Assembly: GCA_023245855.1 (NCBI GenBank)
Contig: JAHFJL010000005.1
Coordinates: 1-33,147, forward strand
Length of the DNA stretch: 33,147 nucleotides
Reading direction: 5' to 3'
Source: a bacterium
GTDB taxonomy: Bacteria > Patescibacteriota > Gracilibacteria > Absconditabacterales > Absconditicoccaceae
Shown here: piece after piece, positions 1 through 9,058 of the stretch
Position numbering within the stretch: position 1 is the stretch's first letter
Layout of the letters: every line of letters starts with the position of its first letter
The notes under the pieces: generated by a model
What the model was told of the DNA's origin: nothing
Seen by the model: only the letters and a program-made list of their open reading frames with translations
Databases searched by the model: none
Made by a program: the position numbers and the translations under genes

Positions 1-333
1 CACCAAAATACCTCACATCAGATCACCAATATCAAAATCTCAGAAATCTCCATTTCCGCCACCAAATCCACCGAATCCTCAGAAATCAGCGCCACCTCAC
101 CCCCCAAATCAACTATATCCTCATGATCTATATGCGTCGTATTGGGATTTTTTCTTTTCATCTCAGATGACTTGGTAGGCTTCGTTCATTTCTTGGAACT
201 TTTTTTTGTCGCCACCTCTATCAGGATGGTGCTTTACTGCAGCCTTTTTAAACGCTTTTTTAATCTCTTCTGCAGAAGCATCCTCTTTTACACCGAGAGT
301 ATCATAATAATTCTTTTTTGGGTCAAAATCCAT
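1..333 (-). CDS. dnaJ: DnaJ co-chaperone, N-terminal part (gene runs off the window start)
   Basis: Encodes the first 111 residues of a J-domain protein that stimulates the ATPase of the Hsp70 DnaK. Residues 1-70 form the J domain, with the HPD signature inside KHHPDRGG. A Gly/Phe-rich linker follows, and many of its glycines are TGA codons, so the standard code would end the gene early. The start is the only ATG before the J domain. The zinc-finger and C-terminal domains, if present, lie outside the window, so it could be a full DnaJ or a shorter CbpA-like protein. A CIRCE-like inverted repeat lies just upstream, as expected for a heat-shock gene. Confidence 0.93.
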
Positions 334-375
334 TTTTACTTAGGTATAAACTAATAAAATATCATTGTAGACATA

Positions 376-402
376 ATAGCACTTTGACTAATTAAGTGAT
401 AT
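376..402. promoter_or_regulatory. CIRCE-like operator upstream of dnaJ
   Basis: ATAGCACTT, nine bases, then AAGTGATAT. The consensus bound by the heat-shock repressor HrcA is TTAGCACTC-N9-GAGTGCTAA. Thirteen of 18 arm positions match and the nine-base spacing is exact. It overlaps a possible minus-strand -10 box (TATTAT, 373-378) about 40 bases before the dnaJ start, where a repressor could block initiation. Assignment rests on sequence similarity and position only. Confidence 0.6.
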
Positions 403-467
403 TATAAAGAATTAACTAAAAATTGCAAATTATTCTCAAATAAAAGCCAAAAAAATAGATCAAAAAT

Positions 468-495
468 TTGCGTTTTTTTAAATTCTGGATATAAT
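468..495 (+). promoter_or_regulatory. Sigma70-type promoter for the 523-3055 genes
   Basis: TTGCGT (468-473), a 16-base spacer and a perfect TATAAT (490-495), ending 27 bases before the ATG at 523. A weak AAGTGAG ribosome-binding-like stretch lies just before that ATG. Confidence 0.6.
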
Positions 496-522
496 GGGAT
501 TACTTTATTTCTAAAGTGAGAT

Positions 523-855
523 ATGGCAACAATTCAACAACAAATTGATGCATTCAAAATTCTAAGCTTTCAAGAAAGGCAGGATATAGTTTTGGATATT
601 TTCAAAGATATCAAAGATACCAATCCAAACTTTAAATACATCTATGAGACTTTACCTACATTACAGCCAAATGAATGATTGATAAATGATTTATATGAAG
701 AGGTGACAAGATTAGCTGAAGAAAAAAATCAAACTATCAAAACAATAGAAACAAATAAAATCTCTAAGATTGCAGACTATATCAAAAGGATAAAAGAACT
801 CGAAGCGTTGGATCGTGCAAAAGAAAATCCAGAAGAACTCCTTAAAAATATTTAA
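523..855 (+). CDS. Hypothetical protein, 110 aa
   Basis: Small hydrophilic protein of unknown function with no membrane segment. It is predicted mostly helical and rich in Lys, Glu and Ile; the C-terminal half looks amphipathic or coiled-coil-like. One in-frame TGA (Asn-Glu-UGA-Leu) would split it under the standard code. It has its own promoter at 468-495 and ends 19 bases before the large gene at 875, so the two are probably co-transcribed. I recognise no family. Confidence 0.75.
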
Positions 856-874
856 TTATTAAACAAATACCATC

Positions 875-3055
875 ATGTGATGAGGATGAGAAAAATTAGA
901 GGCAGCTAAAAATCCAAAAGAGATAGTAAAAGAGAATGCACAAAATACCACAGAAGCAATCAAAAAGAATCCTAGTCCTACAGATGGAGCTAAAGGAGTA
1001 GAACTTGTCAATGCCGCTAAAAAGAAAGAAACATGAAAGATTGATCTAAATTATGGTACTATGTTAGTGCCATGATTTAAACTCATCAGCCACATTACTT
1101 GATCAGAAGCAGAAAAAGAAGAAGTAGATTCTATGGATATCTCTAAAATAAAAGAAGCACTAGATGACAAGCTAAATGATAGTAACAATCCTATTTACAA
1201 GGAAATTACGCAATGATTGATTAATCAATTATACAAAAATAAACCTAATGATCTCAATGATAAATGACTCATAAAAGCTTTATCAGAAATTACATTAGAT
1301 CCCAAAAATAAAGAACAAATAAAAAATTATATAGTATCTCAAACATCGGCAGATAAAATTAAAAATATCTACGAATGAAAGTTCTCATCAATAGTTTTTC
1401 CTACATCAATAGATTGACCACTGAAGGATATAAGGGCTAAGCTAGAAGAAAAAGAAATAGATTACAAAAGGGAGGAATTAAATACATCAATGAAAAAAAC
1501 AGTTGATGCACAATTATCAAAATATGGTTTTGATGAAGAGGTAAAAAAAGAGATACAAGTCAGTTTATATGAAAAAATAGACGCTAAAACGAAAAGTTAT
1601 GACAAAGATAATGTAAAAGTAAATTATACAAAAAAAGACACAGAAAAAGCGGTATTCAAAAAAGATATAATAAGTGTGTTGAATGAGCAGGTAGCTGAAC
1701 AAAACAAAGGATATTTATTAGCTCAATTTGATAATATAAAATTCATAACATATTTTGATAAAACAGAAAAAAAAGAGAAAATGATAGATATCAATCAAGA
1801 TGAAAAAGATCATTTTCAAGCTATGCTTAACAAGTCTAATTCAGAAGATATCAATGCTTTAGCCTTAGCTACTGCTTATCCTGATCAATCCCCAAAAATC
1901 CTGACAGAAATCCGAAAAAAAGTGAAAGAAAAGGGCGAAGATAAAAATAGCGTTGCATTTAAAAATGCAAAAATAAGTTATGCTACAACTGATGAAGCCA
2001 TAAAGAAAATGGAAGAAAATAAAGATGTGGGATATAAATATACAACACAATTAGAAGCAACTAAAGTGACCAGATCTATAGAAAATTCAAAAAAAATTAT
2101 TGCAGATACGCTGGATGTTTATCTTAAAAATAATAATATTCAATCCATACATATAGATATCCCTAAATGAAATGATGCGATACGCGTACAAACGGAAAAT
2201 ATCATAAAAACCATAAAAACCATAAAAACCAACAATCCCAATGGAATTGCTATTACATTAAATCAAAAGGAAAATATAAATGCCGTTAAAATTACAAGCA
2301 AAGAAACAGTCGAATCTCCAGATCATATAAAATTAGATTTAAAAGCATTAAACGCTAACATAATATGAGACCGTGCAAAAATAAACCAAGTGCTCTTGGA
2401 TTCTGATCCAAGAATGAAAGATATCCTGAATCTCGATTCAGAATATAAAATTATCGGTGGGGAAGTATATTGATCTGCAAGTAGGAATATCACCCATTAT
2501 AATAATGAATCTCCATTTATTTTATGAAATAATGTAACCAAAATAGCACCAGCTAGTGATGCAAATAATGATCCAAACAATGATAATGTTACCAATAACC
2601 CTGACTTGGCATACAACAGAGCAGCAAGTTTTATAGATTATTTTATGCATATAGATGCTACGGCTGATCCCACAGCAAAAAAGAAGGTTGATCCCACAGC
2701 AAAATTTGATCTGAAATATGAAGTGAACGGCCCCAATAGGAGCCAGTTAAAAACCGATTTAAAAAATAAGAATTGAAAAGAGCCTAATGAAGATCAGCTT
2801 GTAGAAGCATTCAAAGAATGGCAATTTGCTACAATAGATTTAAAACTCACCAAGACAGAAACAAAAATAAACGAAAAAGAGATTCCCATTGAAAACAATG
2901 AATTAGCTAGCTGATTTAGTGTAAATATAATATGAACAGCTAGTAAAACTTCACATATTCCGTGATGACCTTGATGACCTTCACGAGACTGGGGAATAAA
3001 AGGTTTAAATATAATAAAAAAGATCCATAATCCTATAGCTTGCCCAATCTTTTAA
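875..3055 (+). CDS. Large hypothetical protein, 726 aa
   Basis: One uninterrupted frame when TGA is Gly; under the standard code only a 226-residue piece (1490-2170) survives. It opens with Met and four glycines, three of them TGA. The protein is hydrophilic, Lys/Asp/Asn/Ile-rich and lacks an obvious signal peptide or membrane helix. Small internal repeats are visible: Ile-Lys-Thr three times near 2206-2232 and two DPTAK units near 2665-2705. It ends with a Pro-Gly-Gly stretch. It resembles the 346-aa protein at 5216-6256 in style (long, charged, helical, EK-rich), but I found no shared motif. Function unknown. It follows the 110-aa gene and converges on the CAP gene, 15 bases apart. Confidence 0.8.
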
Positions 3056-3070
3056 TAAGAAAAATAAATA

Positions 3071-3760
3071 TTATTTTCCAAACATAAGCACTCGATACCC
3101 ATTATAATATCATACTCACAAGTCTATTTGTTGTGGATTGATCATCGCCTTAAAATGAGGTTTTGAATTTTTTCGTTCTTTCATAGCATCTTCTATAGAA
3201 TAATAATTCCATCATATATCTTCATCTACAGATTCTAACGTTCATGTATATCCTGCTTTTTTAGCTCTTTTAACTCAATTATCTCAATTTTTTGCTATAT
3301 GATTAAAACGTTTATCTTTAAACATTTGTTCTGAATAAAGTTGAGCAGCTTGTGTGAGATGATCTTCTAACTCCAAGTGTTCTGCTCCATTTTCTTTTCT
3401 AGTCTTATTTATTTCTCTCAGTAGACTCTGTCTCACAATTTCTTGTGTTTTTTCTTTACCATAACGAGAAAAAATTAAATCAATAGGGGTACGACTAAAA
3501 TGATTATAATCAATGCTATCACTTTTTATATTATTTTTTTTTATAGAAGGAGTATCTATATTATCCATTGATTCTGTAATATTTTTTTGTTTGAAATCTA
3601 TTATTTGTTTGCGTATTTGACCAAATGAATCATTATCATTGATGGACAAAATACTTGCAATAGTCATTGCTGTTGCACTAAGAGTGGTAATCAAACGAGA
3701 AGATTTTTTTTTCGTTTCCTTGTTGTCTTGTACATTAGGGCTGTTTTTCACAGGCATCAT
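3071..3760 (-). CDS. CAP/SCP-domain protein, 229 aa
   Basis: The C-terminal half (about residues 110-229) looks like a CAP (SCP/PR-1, YkwD-like) domain. It has an NxxR-like start (INKTRKENG), a helix with AAQLYSEQM, a following His (FNHIAKNG), a central DIGWN in the position of the family's GEN/W strand, and a closing GVGYYNGYRVLMFGK. CAP domains are usually extracytoplasmic; bacterial roles are poorly defined. The N-terminus has a basic stretch then a moderately hydrophobic run (about residues 22-42) that could be a signal or anchor. The standard code would end it at 158 residues inside the domain. A near-perfect promoter lies upstream (3792-3819). Confidence 0.75.
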
Positions 3761-3791
3761 ATATCGTATACAGCATAAAAAATGCTATATA

Positions 3792-3819
3792 ATTATAACC
3801 AAAAAAAATATTTTGTCAA
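3792..3819 (-). promoter_or_regulatory. Consensus sigma70 promoter for the CAP gene
   Basis: On the minus strand, TTGACA (3814-3819), 16 bases, then TATAAT (3792-3797), both perfect. The CAP ATG at 3760 lies about 25 bases beyond the expected transcription start. Confidence 0.75.
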
Positions 3820-3846
3820 ATAAATCAATAAAAGTAATAAATGCTA

Positions 3847-3874
3847 TTGCTTTTTGATAGAAAATGTCTATAGT
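3847..3874 (+). promoter_or_regulatory. Promoter of the small-RNA candidate
   Basis: TTGCTT (3847-3852), 16 bases, TATAGT (3869-3874). Transcription would start near 3881. It is divergent from the CAP promoter, so the intergenic region serves both directions. Confidence 0.5.
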
Positions 3875-3880
3875 AATGTT

Positions 3881-4042
3881 ACAAAGACATTTGATCAGTG
3901 GTTTACCATAGTAAGTCTTTTTTGTTTACCTACTTCCCGCAAAAGTATAGATATCTTATAGAGAAGAAAAGGTTTTTTAGACTTACAACGTGGTTACGCT
4001 GATTATCGAGGCCCGCATGTTTCATGCGAGGCCCTTTTTTTA
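3881..4042 (+). ncRNA. Structured small RNA candidate, about 160 nt
   Basis: No coding frame is evident, but the segment has its own promoter and a strong terminator. The two ends pair: ATCAG (near 3894) with CTGAT (near 3999), and GTAAGTCT with AGACTTAC (8 bp). Between these stems each strand carries a small hairpin of its own (TGGT-TT-ACCA and CGT-GGTT-ACG). Beyond the 8-bp stem lies a further hairpin (TACTT, 7-nt loop, AAGTA). A rod closed by a short stem, with a central bubble holding small hairpins, resembles 6S RNA, but I see no 6S sequence signature and the length is on the short side. The SRP RNA core and tmRNA features are absent. Confidence 0.5.
4010..4041 (+). terminator. Rho-independent terminator of the small RNA
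   Basis: GGCC-CGCATG (4010-4019), loop TTT, CATGCG-A-GGCC (4023-4033), then a run of seven T. This is one of the most GC-rich hairpins in the region. Confidence 0.85.
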
Positions 4043-4063
4043 TCATATAGGAATTTTTAAAAT

Positions 4064-5146
4064 TTAATTATTTTTTTTCATAGCCAAACCGCATGGTAGC
4101 TTCTTGACCACAAAAAGATAATAGTTCACGCCGAAGAAGACGAGCGCCATCACGGTAAAAATAATGAGTTTATTCATCCTATTGGTTCATTGAATCAGAA
4201 TGAATATCATCATAATCAAAGATCGGATCCAAACAAATCACCTGATCTCTTTTCTATTCCAGCCAAGCCCAAGCAATCTATGATGAAGATGAGTATAATC
4301 CCCTTGTAGCGGACTTTTTTTCATGACAAAAATTCTCCACAATCAGACCCATATCGCGTCAAAGATCACTAACGATAACGCTACGATCAGGGTTCATATT
4401 TTGGCTCATCCCACGACCGAAAGATAAGCAAGACTAAATCAGAAAAACATGATTCCCACATCTCTCATCAAGCCCAATGGTTTATATTCGACTACCGTAG
4501 AAACAAGACTGATGCAAAATAAGACGAAAGAGATGTTTTTTACAAACAATAAGGTCTGCATATTGATATCAGTGAAATTTGTATATGATTTTAATACGAC
4601 AAATTGGATCAACAAAAATATCGTCAAAAATCCTACACTAGATACTCCGCTCGCTTGCCCATAAATACCATCAAATCGATTGACTGCATTGATGCAGAGG
4701 ATAGACCATACTACAAACCCAAGTGCCAATATTCATTGAGAAATGATTCGAGTATGTCCGCTGATGATGATTTCTTGTGGCCCGAAATGTCCTATCCAAA
4801 CTGCGAGAAGTCCTCAGATGATATGCCCTACGAGTCTGAGTCAGGGATGAATTTTAAAATTGATTTTTCCAAGATAACGTAATTCTTCAAAAAGTTCGAA
4901 GACGATGATGGGAAGAGCCCCAAGAATCAATCACCAAAAAAGATTGTTATGGAGATACCCAGGAAACAGGAGTGCTATACTGAGAAAAAATCCTAAATAG
5001 ACGAAAATTCATTGCAGAGTCGGCACCGGTTTTCTTGTGTTTTTAATATCATTACCTGGCTTATCTAGAATTTTAAGCCAACGAAAAAATTTCAAGCCAC
5101 CAAAGGCAATAGCAACAGCAAGGACAGGTACAAGAATATAATTCAT
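4064..5146 (-). CDS. WecA/MraY-family phosphoglycosyl transferase-like membrane protein, 360 aa
   Basis: Polytopic membrane protein with about ten hydrophobic segments. Family features of polyprenyl-phosphate glycan-1-phosphate transferases (WecA/TagO type, which start surface glycan synthesis by moving a sugar phosphate from a UDP-sugar to undecaprenyl phosphate) are visible: an N-terminal RKPVPTLQG loop, NAVNRFDGIYG in place of the Asn/Asp nucleotide loop, and THLHHRLLGLG matching the WecA His loop. The usual Asp-Asp pair of the second cytoplasmic loop is Glu-Glu here (FEELRYL), so activity cannot be assumed. It ends just past the small-RNA terminator. The upstream gene is separated by a terminator at 5154-5176, so it needs its own promoter. 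Confidence 0.8.
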
Positions 5147-5153
5147 GGTACAG

Positions 5154-5176
5154 AAAAAGAGGAGTTAAACTCCTCT
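5154..5176 (-). terminator. Terminator after the 346-aa gene
   Basis: Inverted repeat AGAGGAGTT/AACTCCTCT (5158-5176), followed on the minus strand by five T. It lies 40 bases past the stop of the 5216-6256 gene and just before the start of the next minus-strand gene. Confidence 0.7.
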
Positions 5177-5215
5177 CATATTAGTTTTTTGTGTAAGAAT
5201 TTCTAATGGAAATTA

Positions 5216-6256
5216 TTACTTGGAAGCATAGGCTGTATTGTCTTGTTGTTCACCTACTATTTTTGTAATGAGATTTTCATCATTGATTATCCTTATTTTT
5301 GCTCCTCATTCTAATGTTGTAGTGATATGATCAGGAGTTACTTCATAAAGATCAGTGAAAGTATATGTAACTTTATCATCATCTACAATAGTCAAAGGCA
5401 AATTTCAAAGATTCAAAACTCCTGTATAATGCACGTCTCCTATAGTAAAATCAACTTGTTTATTCGTCCAATAAGGAGCAAGATATTTTAGAGTTTCTTG
5501 ATATTTTTCTTTAGTTCATGGCTCAGTGTAATGAGTCATCATTTCTTCTGTAAGTACTAAGTTCTGAGGTCACTCTATCGCTGTATTAAAATTACCACTC
5601 ATAGGCAAGGATCCAACTGTTTGTTTTTCCTTTTTGAGTTGTTCTTCATCAACGGCTACTGTAATTTCGGGTGATAGATATGATTCAGTTTTTTGTAATG
5701 TTTCTGTTCCTATCTTACTATCATTTCGATTATTTCCATAGATTGATTGAGGGATATCTCCATAGACAGTTTTTTGAAATTTTGCAAAATCTCAGTCTTT
5801 TAAAAGGTTGATAAGTTTTCTGATTTTTTCTATGTCCTCCTCTTTTTTTTCAGGAGTATTAATTTTTTTCGTAAGTGTAGTTATGACACTAGGAAGTTGG
5901 CTTGTAGTGGATTCATTGAAAAGATAGATATTCTTATTGTTTTTATTTTTTTCTTGGATTGTGGCCAAAATTTTATCCAGAGTAAAATCCGCAAGAATAT
6001 CTTTATTGGCAATTTCCAATGCTTCGGCTTCAGCCTCTTCTTTTGTTTTTACTGTTACGAGTTTTGCTCATTCTACAGACACTCCAGTTATAGAAGTATT
6101 TATTTTAGTATCTTGTGTAGGATTTTTTTTAAGTTCTTTATTAAGTACTTTATTAAGTTCTTCGAGATCTGCTCTTGTTTCTTTATAGATAGTATCTGCT
6201 TTTAGTAAATCTTTAGATTCAGGAGTGGAGGTAGGATTTTTTTCTGGAGCTTTCAT
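5216..6256 (-). CDS. Hypothetical protein, 346 aa
   Basis: Hydrophilic protein without a signal peptide. The N-terminal 170 residues are charged and helical (Lys/Glu/Thr-rich, coiled-coil-like around residues 70-100). The C-terminal third looks like a beta-rich domain with strands such as VDFTIGDVHYTGVLNLG and KVTYTFTDLYEV. TGA codons at 6065-6067 and 5789-5791 read as Gly. The promoter at 6300-6327 and the terminator at 5154-5176 make it a single-gene unit. I recognise no family. The alternating charged segments resemble those of the 726-aa protein at 875-3055, so both may belong to one lineage-specific group, but this is impression only. Confidence 0.8.
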
Positions 6257-6299
6257 TTTTTATAAGTGAAAATATAAAATAAAGAATATTTACAATATA

Positions 6300-6327
6300 A
6301 TTATATATAGATTTTTTTATTTGTCAA
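6300..6327 (-). promoter_or_regulatory. Consensus sigma70 promoter for the 346-aa gene
   Basis: Minus strand: TTGACA (6322-6327), 16 bases, TATAAT (6300-6305), both perfect. The start codon is about 45 bases downstream. Confidence 0.75.
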
Positions 6328-6470
6328 ATATTGAGAGGTTTTTTTTATTGCTACAATCAAGGAACAAGAAATATGAACAAAATCATAAAATATCCTTGTT
6401 TTTAAATACCAAAAAAATTACACTAAAGCAGTCAAAAACATTACTTTTTAGTATATCAGCAAATAATAGT

Positions 6471-8369
6471 ATGGAAGAATCAATTTTGAAACCACGTCAC
6501 TCGCTTTCACACATACTCGCGCAAGCAGTACAGAGAGCAATAGATCCACAAGCAAAACTCGGTATCGGACCTGCTATAGATACAGGATTTTATTATGATT
6601 TCATTTTCTCTGATGGGATAGTGTTCGGTGATGAACAGCTCAAAGAGCTCAACAAGATGATGGTAAAAATAGTCAAAGAAAGCCAAATTTTTCATAGAGT
6701 AGAACTCAAGTATGAACAGGCAAAAGATATCATCAAGATGCTTGGACAAGAGTTCAAGATAGAGCTTATCGATGAATTCAAAGCCGAAGGGGAGACAATA
6801 TTCTCTTATTATATCAATACGATTCCAGTAGCAGCGAAGGATGCATTACTCAAAGGAAGCAATCCTGACTATATCGCTAAATACGAAAAGATTAATACAT
6901 ATATAGATTCCTTGAACCTTGAACCTTCTACCTTTAACCTCAAAAGTGATTTTATCACTTTTATAGATATGTGTGAATGACCCCACGTAGATAATACAAA
7001 AGAGATCAACACCGATTCCTTCAAGATCGATAAGATTGCTGGTGCCTACTGGAGAGGAAACGAAAAAAATCCTATGATGACGAGAATCTACGGACTCGCA
7101 TTCGAAGACAAAGCTGCTTTGAAATCATACATCGAAATGATGGAAGAAGCAAAAAAACGTGACCATAGAATACTCGGAAAGCAATTACATATATTTACAT
7201 TCGACGATGAAGTAGGCCCAGGATTACCCCTACGGTTGCCAAACGGAACTATCATTGCAGACGAAGTAGAAAACCTCGCAAAAGAAACAGAAGCGGCTTA
7301 CGGATACAAAAGAGTGCGTTCACCCCATATTGCAAGACAAGAATTATATCTGAGATCAGGACATTTGCCATATTATAAAGAGAGTATGTTTCCGCCGATG
7401 GAGATGGATGGTGAAGTATACTATCTCAAAGCGATGAACTGTCCGCATCATCACAAAATTTATGGTGCAGAACCAAAAAGTTATAGAGACCTTCCGCTTA
7501 GGTTAGCTGAATATGGTCATTGTTACAGATATGAGGATTCAGGTTCGTTATTCGGTCTTATGCGTGTAAGATCTATGGCGATGAATGATGCGCACATCTA
7601 TTGTACAGAGGAACAATTCGAGGATGAGTTCATGAAAGTGGTTGAGATGTACAAATATTATTTTAATCTCTTTGGTGTAGATAAATTTCAGATGAGATTA
7701 TCAACACACGGCAAAGAAGGATTAGGAAAAAAATATGTAGACAATGAAAAATTATGGATCAAAACCGAGAAACAAGTCAGAGATATTATGATTAAAAATA
7801 AAGTTCCTTTTGTTGAAGTGGCTAATGAAGCAGCATTCTACGGACCAAAAATCGACGTTCAGATCTGGTCTGCCATCGGAAGAGAATTTACCCTAGCAAC
7901 CAATCAAGTAGACTTTGCGGTACCAGAAAGATTTAATCTTACATTTAAAGACAAAGACGGTGTAGAGAAGACTCCTATCTGTATCCATAGAGCACCATTG
8001 AGTACGCACGAAAGATTTATCGGATTCTTGCTTGAACATTTTGCTGGAGCGTTCCCATTGTGGTTAGCACCAGAACAAATTAAGTTAATTCCCGTTGCTG
8101 AACCATTCGTAGGATATGCCAACGAAGTTGTAGCTGAAATGAAGAAAAATGGATTAAGGGCAAGTGTAGATAACGGTGACGATTCATTCAGCAAAAAAAT
8201 CAGAAACGCTGAAGTAGAAAAGATTCCATATATCATCATCGTGGGAGAAAAAGAAGAATCTACAAAGACCCTTTCTATCCGTGAATATAAGAGTAAAAAG
8301 CAGTACGAAACTGGGTTTAAAGAGTTTGTCGACAAGTGTCTAGTTGAAGTAAAAACAAGAAGCCTATAA
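6471..8369 (+). CDS. thrS: Threonyl-tRNA synthetase, 632 aa
   Basis: Charges tRNA-Thr in the cytoplasm. The editing domain begins at once (RHSLSHILAQAV, near residue 9) and its metal-site Cys and His are in CEGPHVDNT, where the Gly is the only in-frame TGA (6978-6980). The catalytic core shows DEVGPGLPL, the class II motif 2 region YRYEDSGSLFGLMRVR, and the metal ligands of MNCPHHHKIY and APLSTHERF. The anticodon-binding domain fills the last 110 residues. No TGS domain precedes the editing domain when the ATG at 6471 is used. The frame stays open upstream to 6321, but that stretch overlaps the divergent promoter and is not TGS-like. The distance from the first editing His to the Cys is about 50 residues longer than in E. 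coli, partly from a low-complexity insert. Confidence 0.95.
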
Positions 8370-8376
8370 TATAATC

Positions 8377-8405
8377 GATTGTCATCCTGAACGAAAGTGA
8401 AGGAT
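8377..8405. repeat. REP-like fragment in the thrS 3' region
   Basis: The stretch GTCATCCTGAACGAAAGTGA followed by AGGAT resembles the dispersed intergenic repeat with ATCCTGA-GCGAAG-AAGGAT ends common in many bacterial genomes. The rest of 8370-8481 has no gene, only an imperfect hairpin (TCCTT-GAA-AAGGA inside CTTG/CAAG, 8437-8459). Confidence 0.45.
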
Positions 8406-8481
8406 ATATATAATCTTACTTATACGTTTCATCTCCCTTGGTTCCTTGAAAAGGACAAGTATTCATAAAGACTATAAGGAA

Positions 8482-8509
8482 AAAATCCTCCCGAAAACGG
8501 GAGGATTTT
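8482..8509. terminator. Bidirectional terminator between thrS and the 101-aa gene
   Basis: AATCCTCCCG, loop AAAA, CGGGAGGATT, flanked by A and T runs, so it can act on both strands. It overlaps the last bases of the minus-strand gene at 8508. Confidence 0.85.
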
Positions 8510-8813
8510 AATTACGACAAAATCATTTTTTCACAGGAGTAATAGTATCAAGTTTTTTGATGATTTCGTTGGTCTTGTTTTTGCTCATAGGGGTTTGTGC
8601 TTTGAGGGTACTTAAGAGTTCAACAGCAGTTGTTGCCCTTTTCTTGGTGATATCACATCCCGTGTTTTGGATAACAAGATTAAGTCTTTGGATTTTTCTT
8701 GTCGGATGTTCCCGTTCTTTGTTTCTCTGGTTTTCTCCAGTTATTATTCTTACAATAAGATCAGCATCGCTCTCTTTGGATAGAGCTGCAGTGGAATAAT
8801 TTAGTTGTGTCAT
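8508..8813 (-). CDS. Hypothetical protein, 101 aa
   Basis: Small basic, helical, soluble protein of unknown function. A TGA near the end (8523-8525) reads as Gly and extends it by five residues (Gly-Phe-Cys-Arg-Asn) to a TAA that lies on the flank of the terminator hairpin. Its ATG at 8813 overlaps the end of the preceding small frame (8801-9004), suggesting coupled translation. No recognisable domain. Confidence 0.7.
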
Positions 8814-9004
8814 AGTTGAGTTGTTTTTTTAGATTTTTGTTTGAACAACAAACCTAGTCTTTCTGAGAGGTAAATCAAGGCATTATAAGATATTTATGTC
8901 TTTATATGCTGAGAAAATTGATCTTTGTATTCTTCAAAATCAGTGCAGTATACATGAATGAGGATATTGAGGTCATAGAAATGATTACCGTTGAATTTGG
9001 ACAT
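8801..9004 (-). pseudogene. Small minus-strand frame interrupted by one TAA
   Basis: ATG at 9004 opens a 36-residue frame (starting MSKFNGNHFYDLN) that ends at TAA 8894-8896. The same frame continues for 30 more codons with ordinary composition (SYNALIYLSERLGLLFKQ) to a TAA at 8801-8803, which overlaps the start of the 101-aa gene. Either the gene is 36 residues long, or it is a 67-residue gene broken by a nonsense change, or there is a sequencing error. The continuity of the second half and its overlap with the next start favour a formerly longer gene. Confidence 0.4.
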
Positions 9005-9058
9005 CCAAATAGTATACTAAATCAGTAAAAATTTTATATTATTTTCACAAAAAAACAT

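Noticed and set aside
142-354. Plus-strand ORF at the window start
   Set aside because: It is the antisense shadow of dnaJ, whose J domain is clear on the minus strand.
6321-6470. N-terminal extension of ThrRS from ATG 6321
   Set aside because: It overlaps the divergent promoter at 6300-6327, is not TGS-like, and the ATG at 6471 sits directly before the conserved editing domain.
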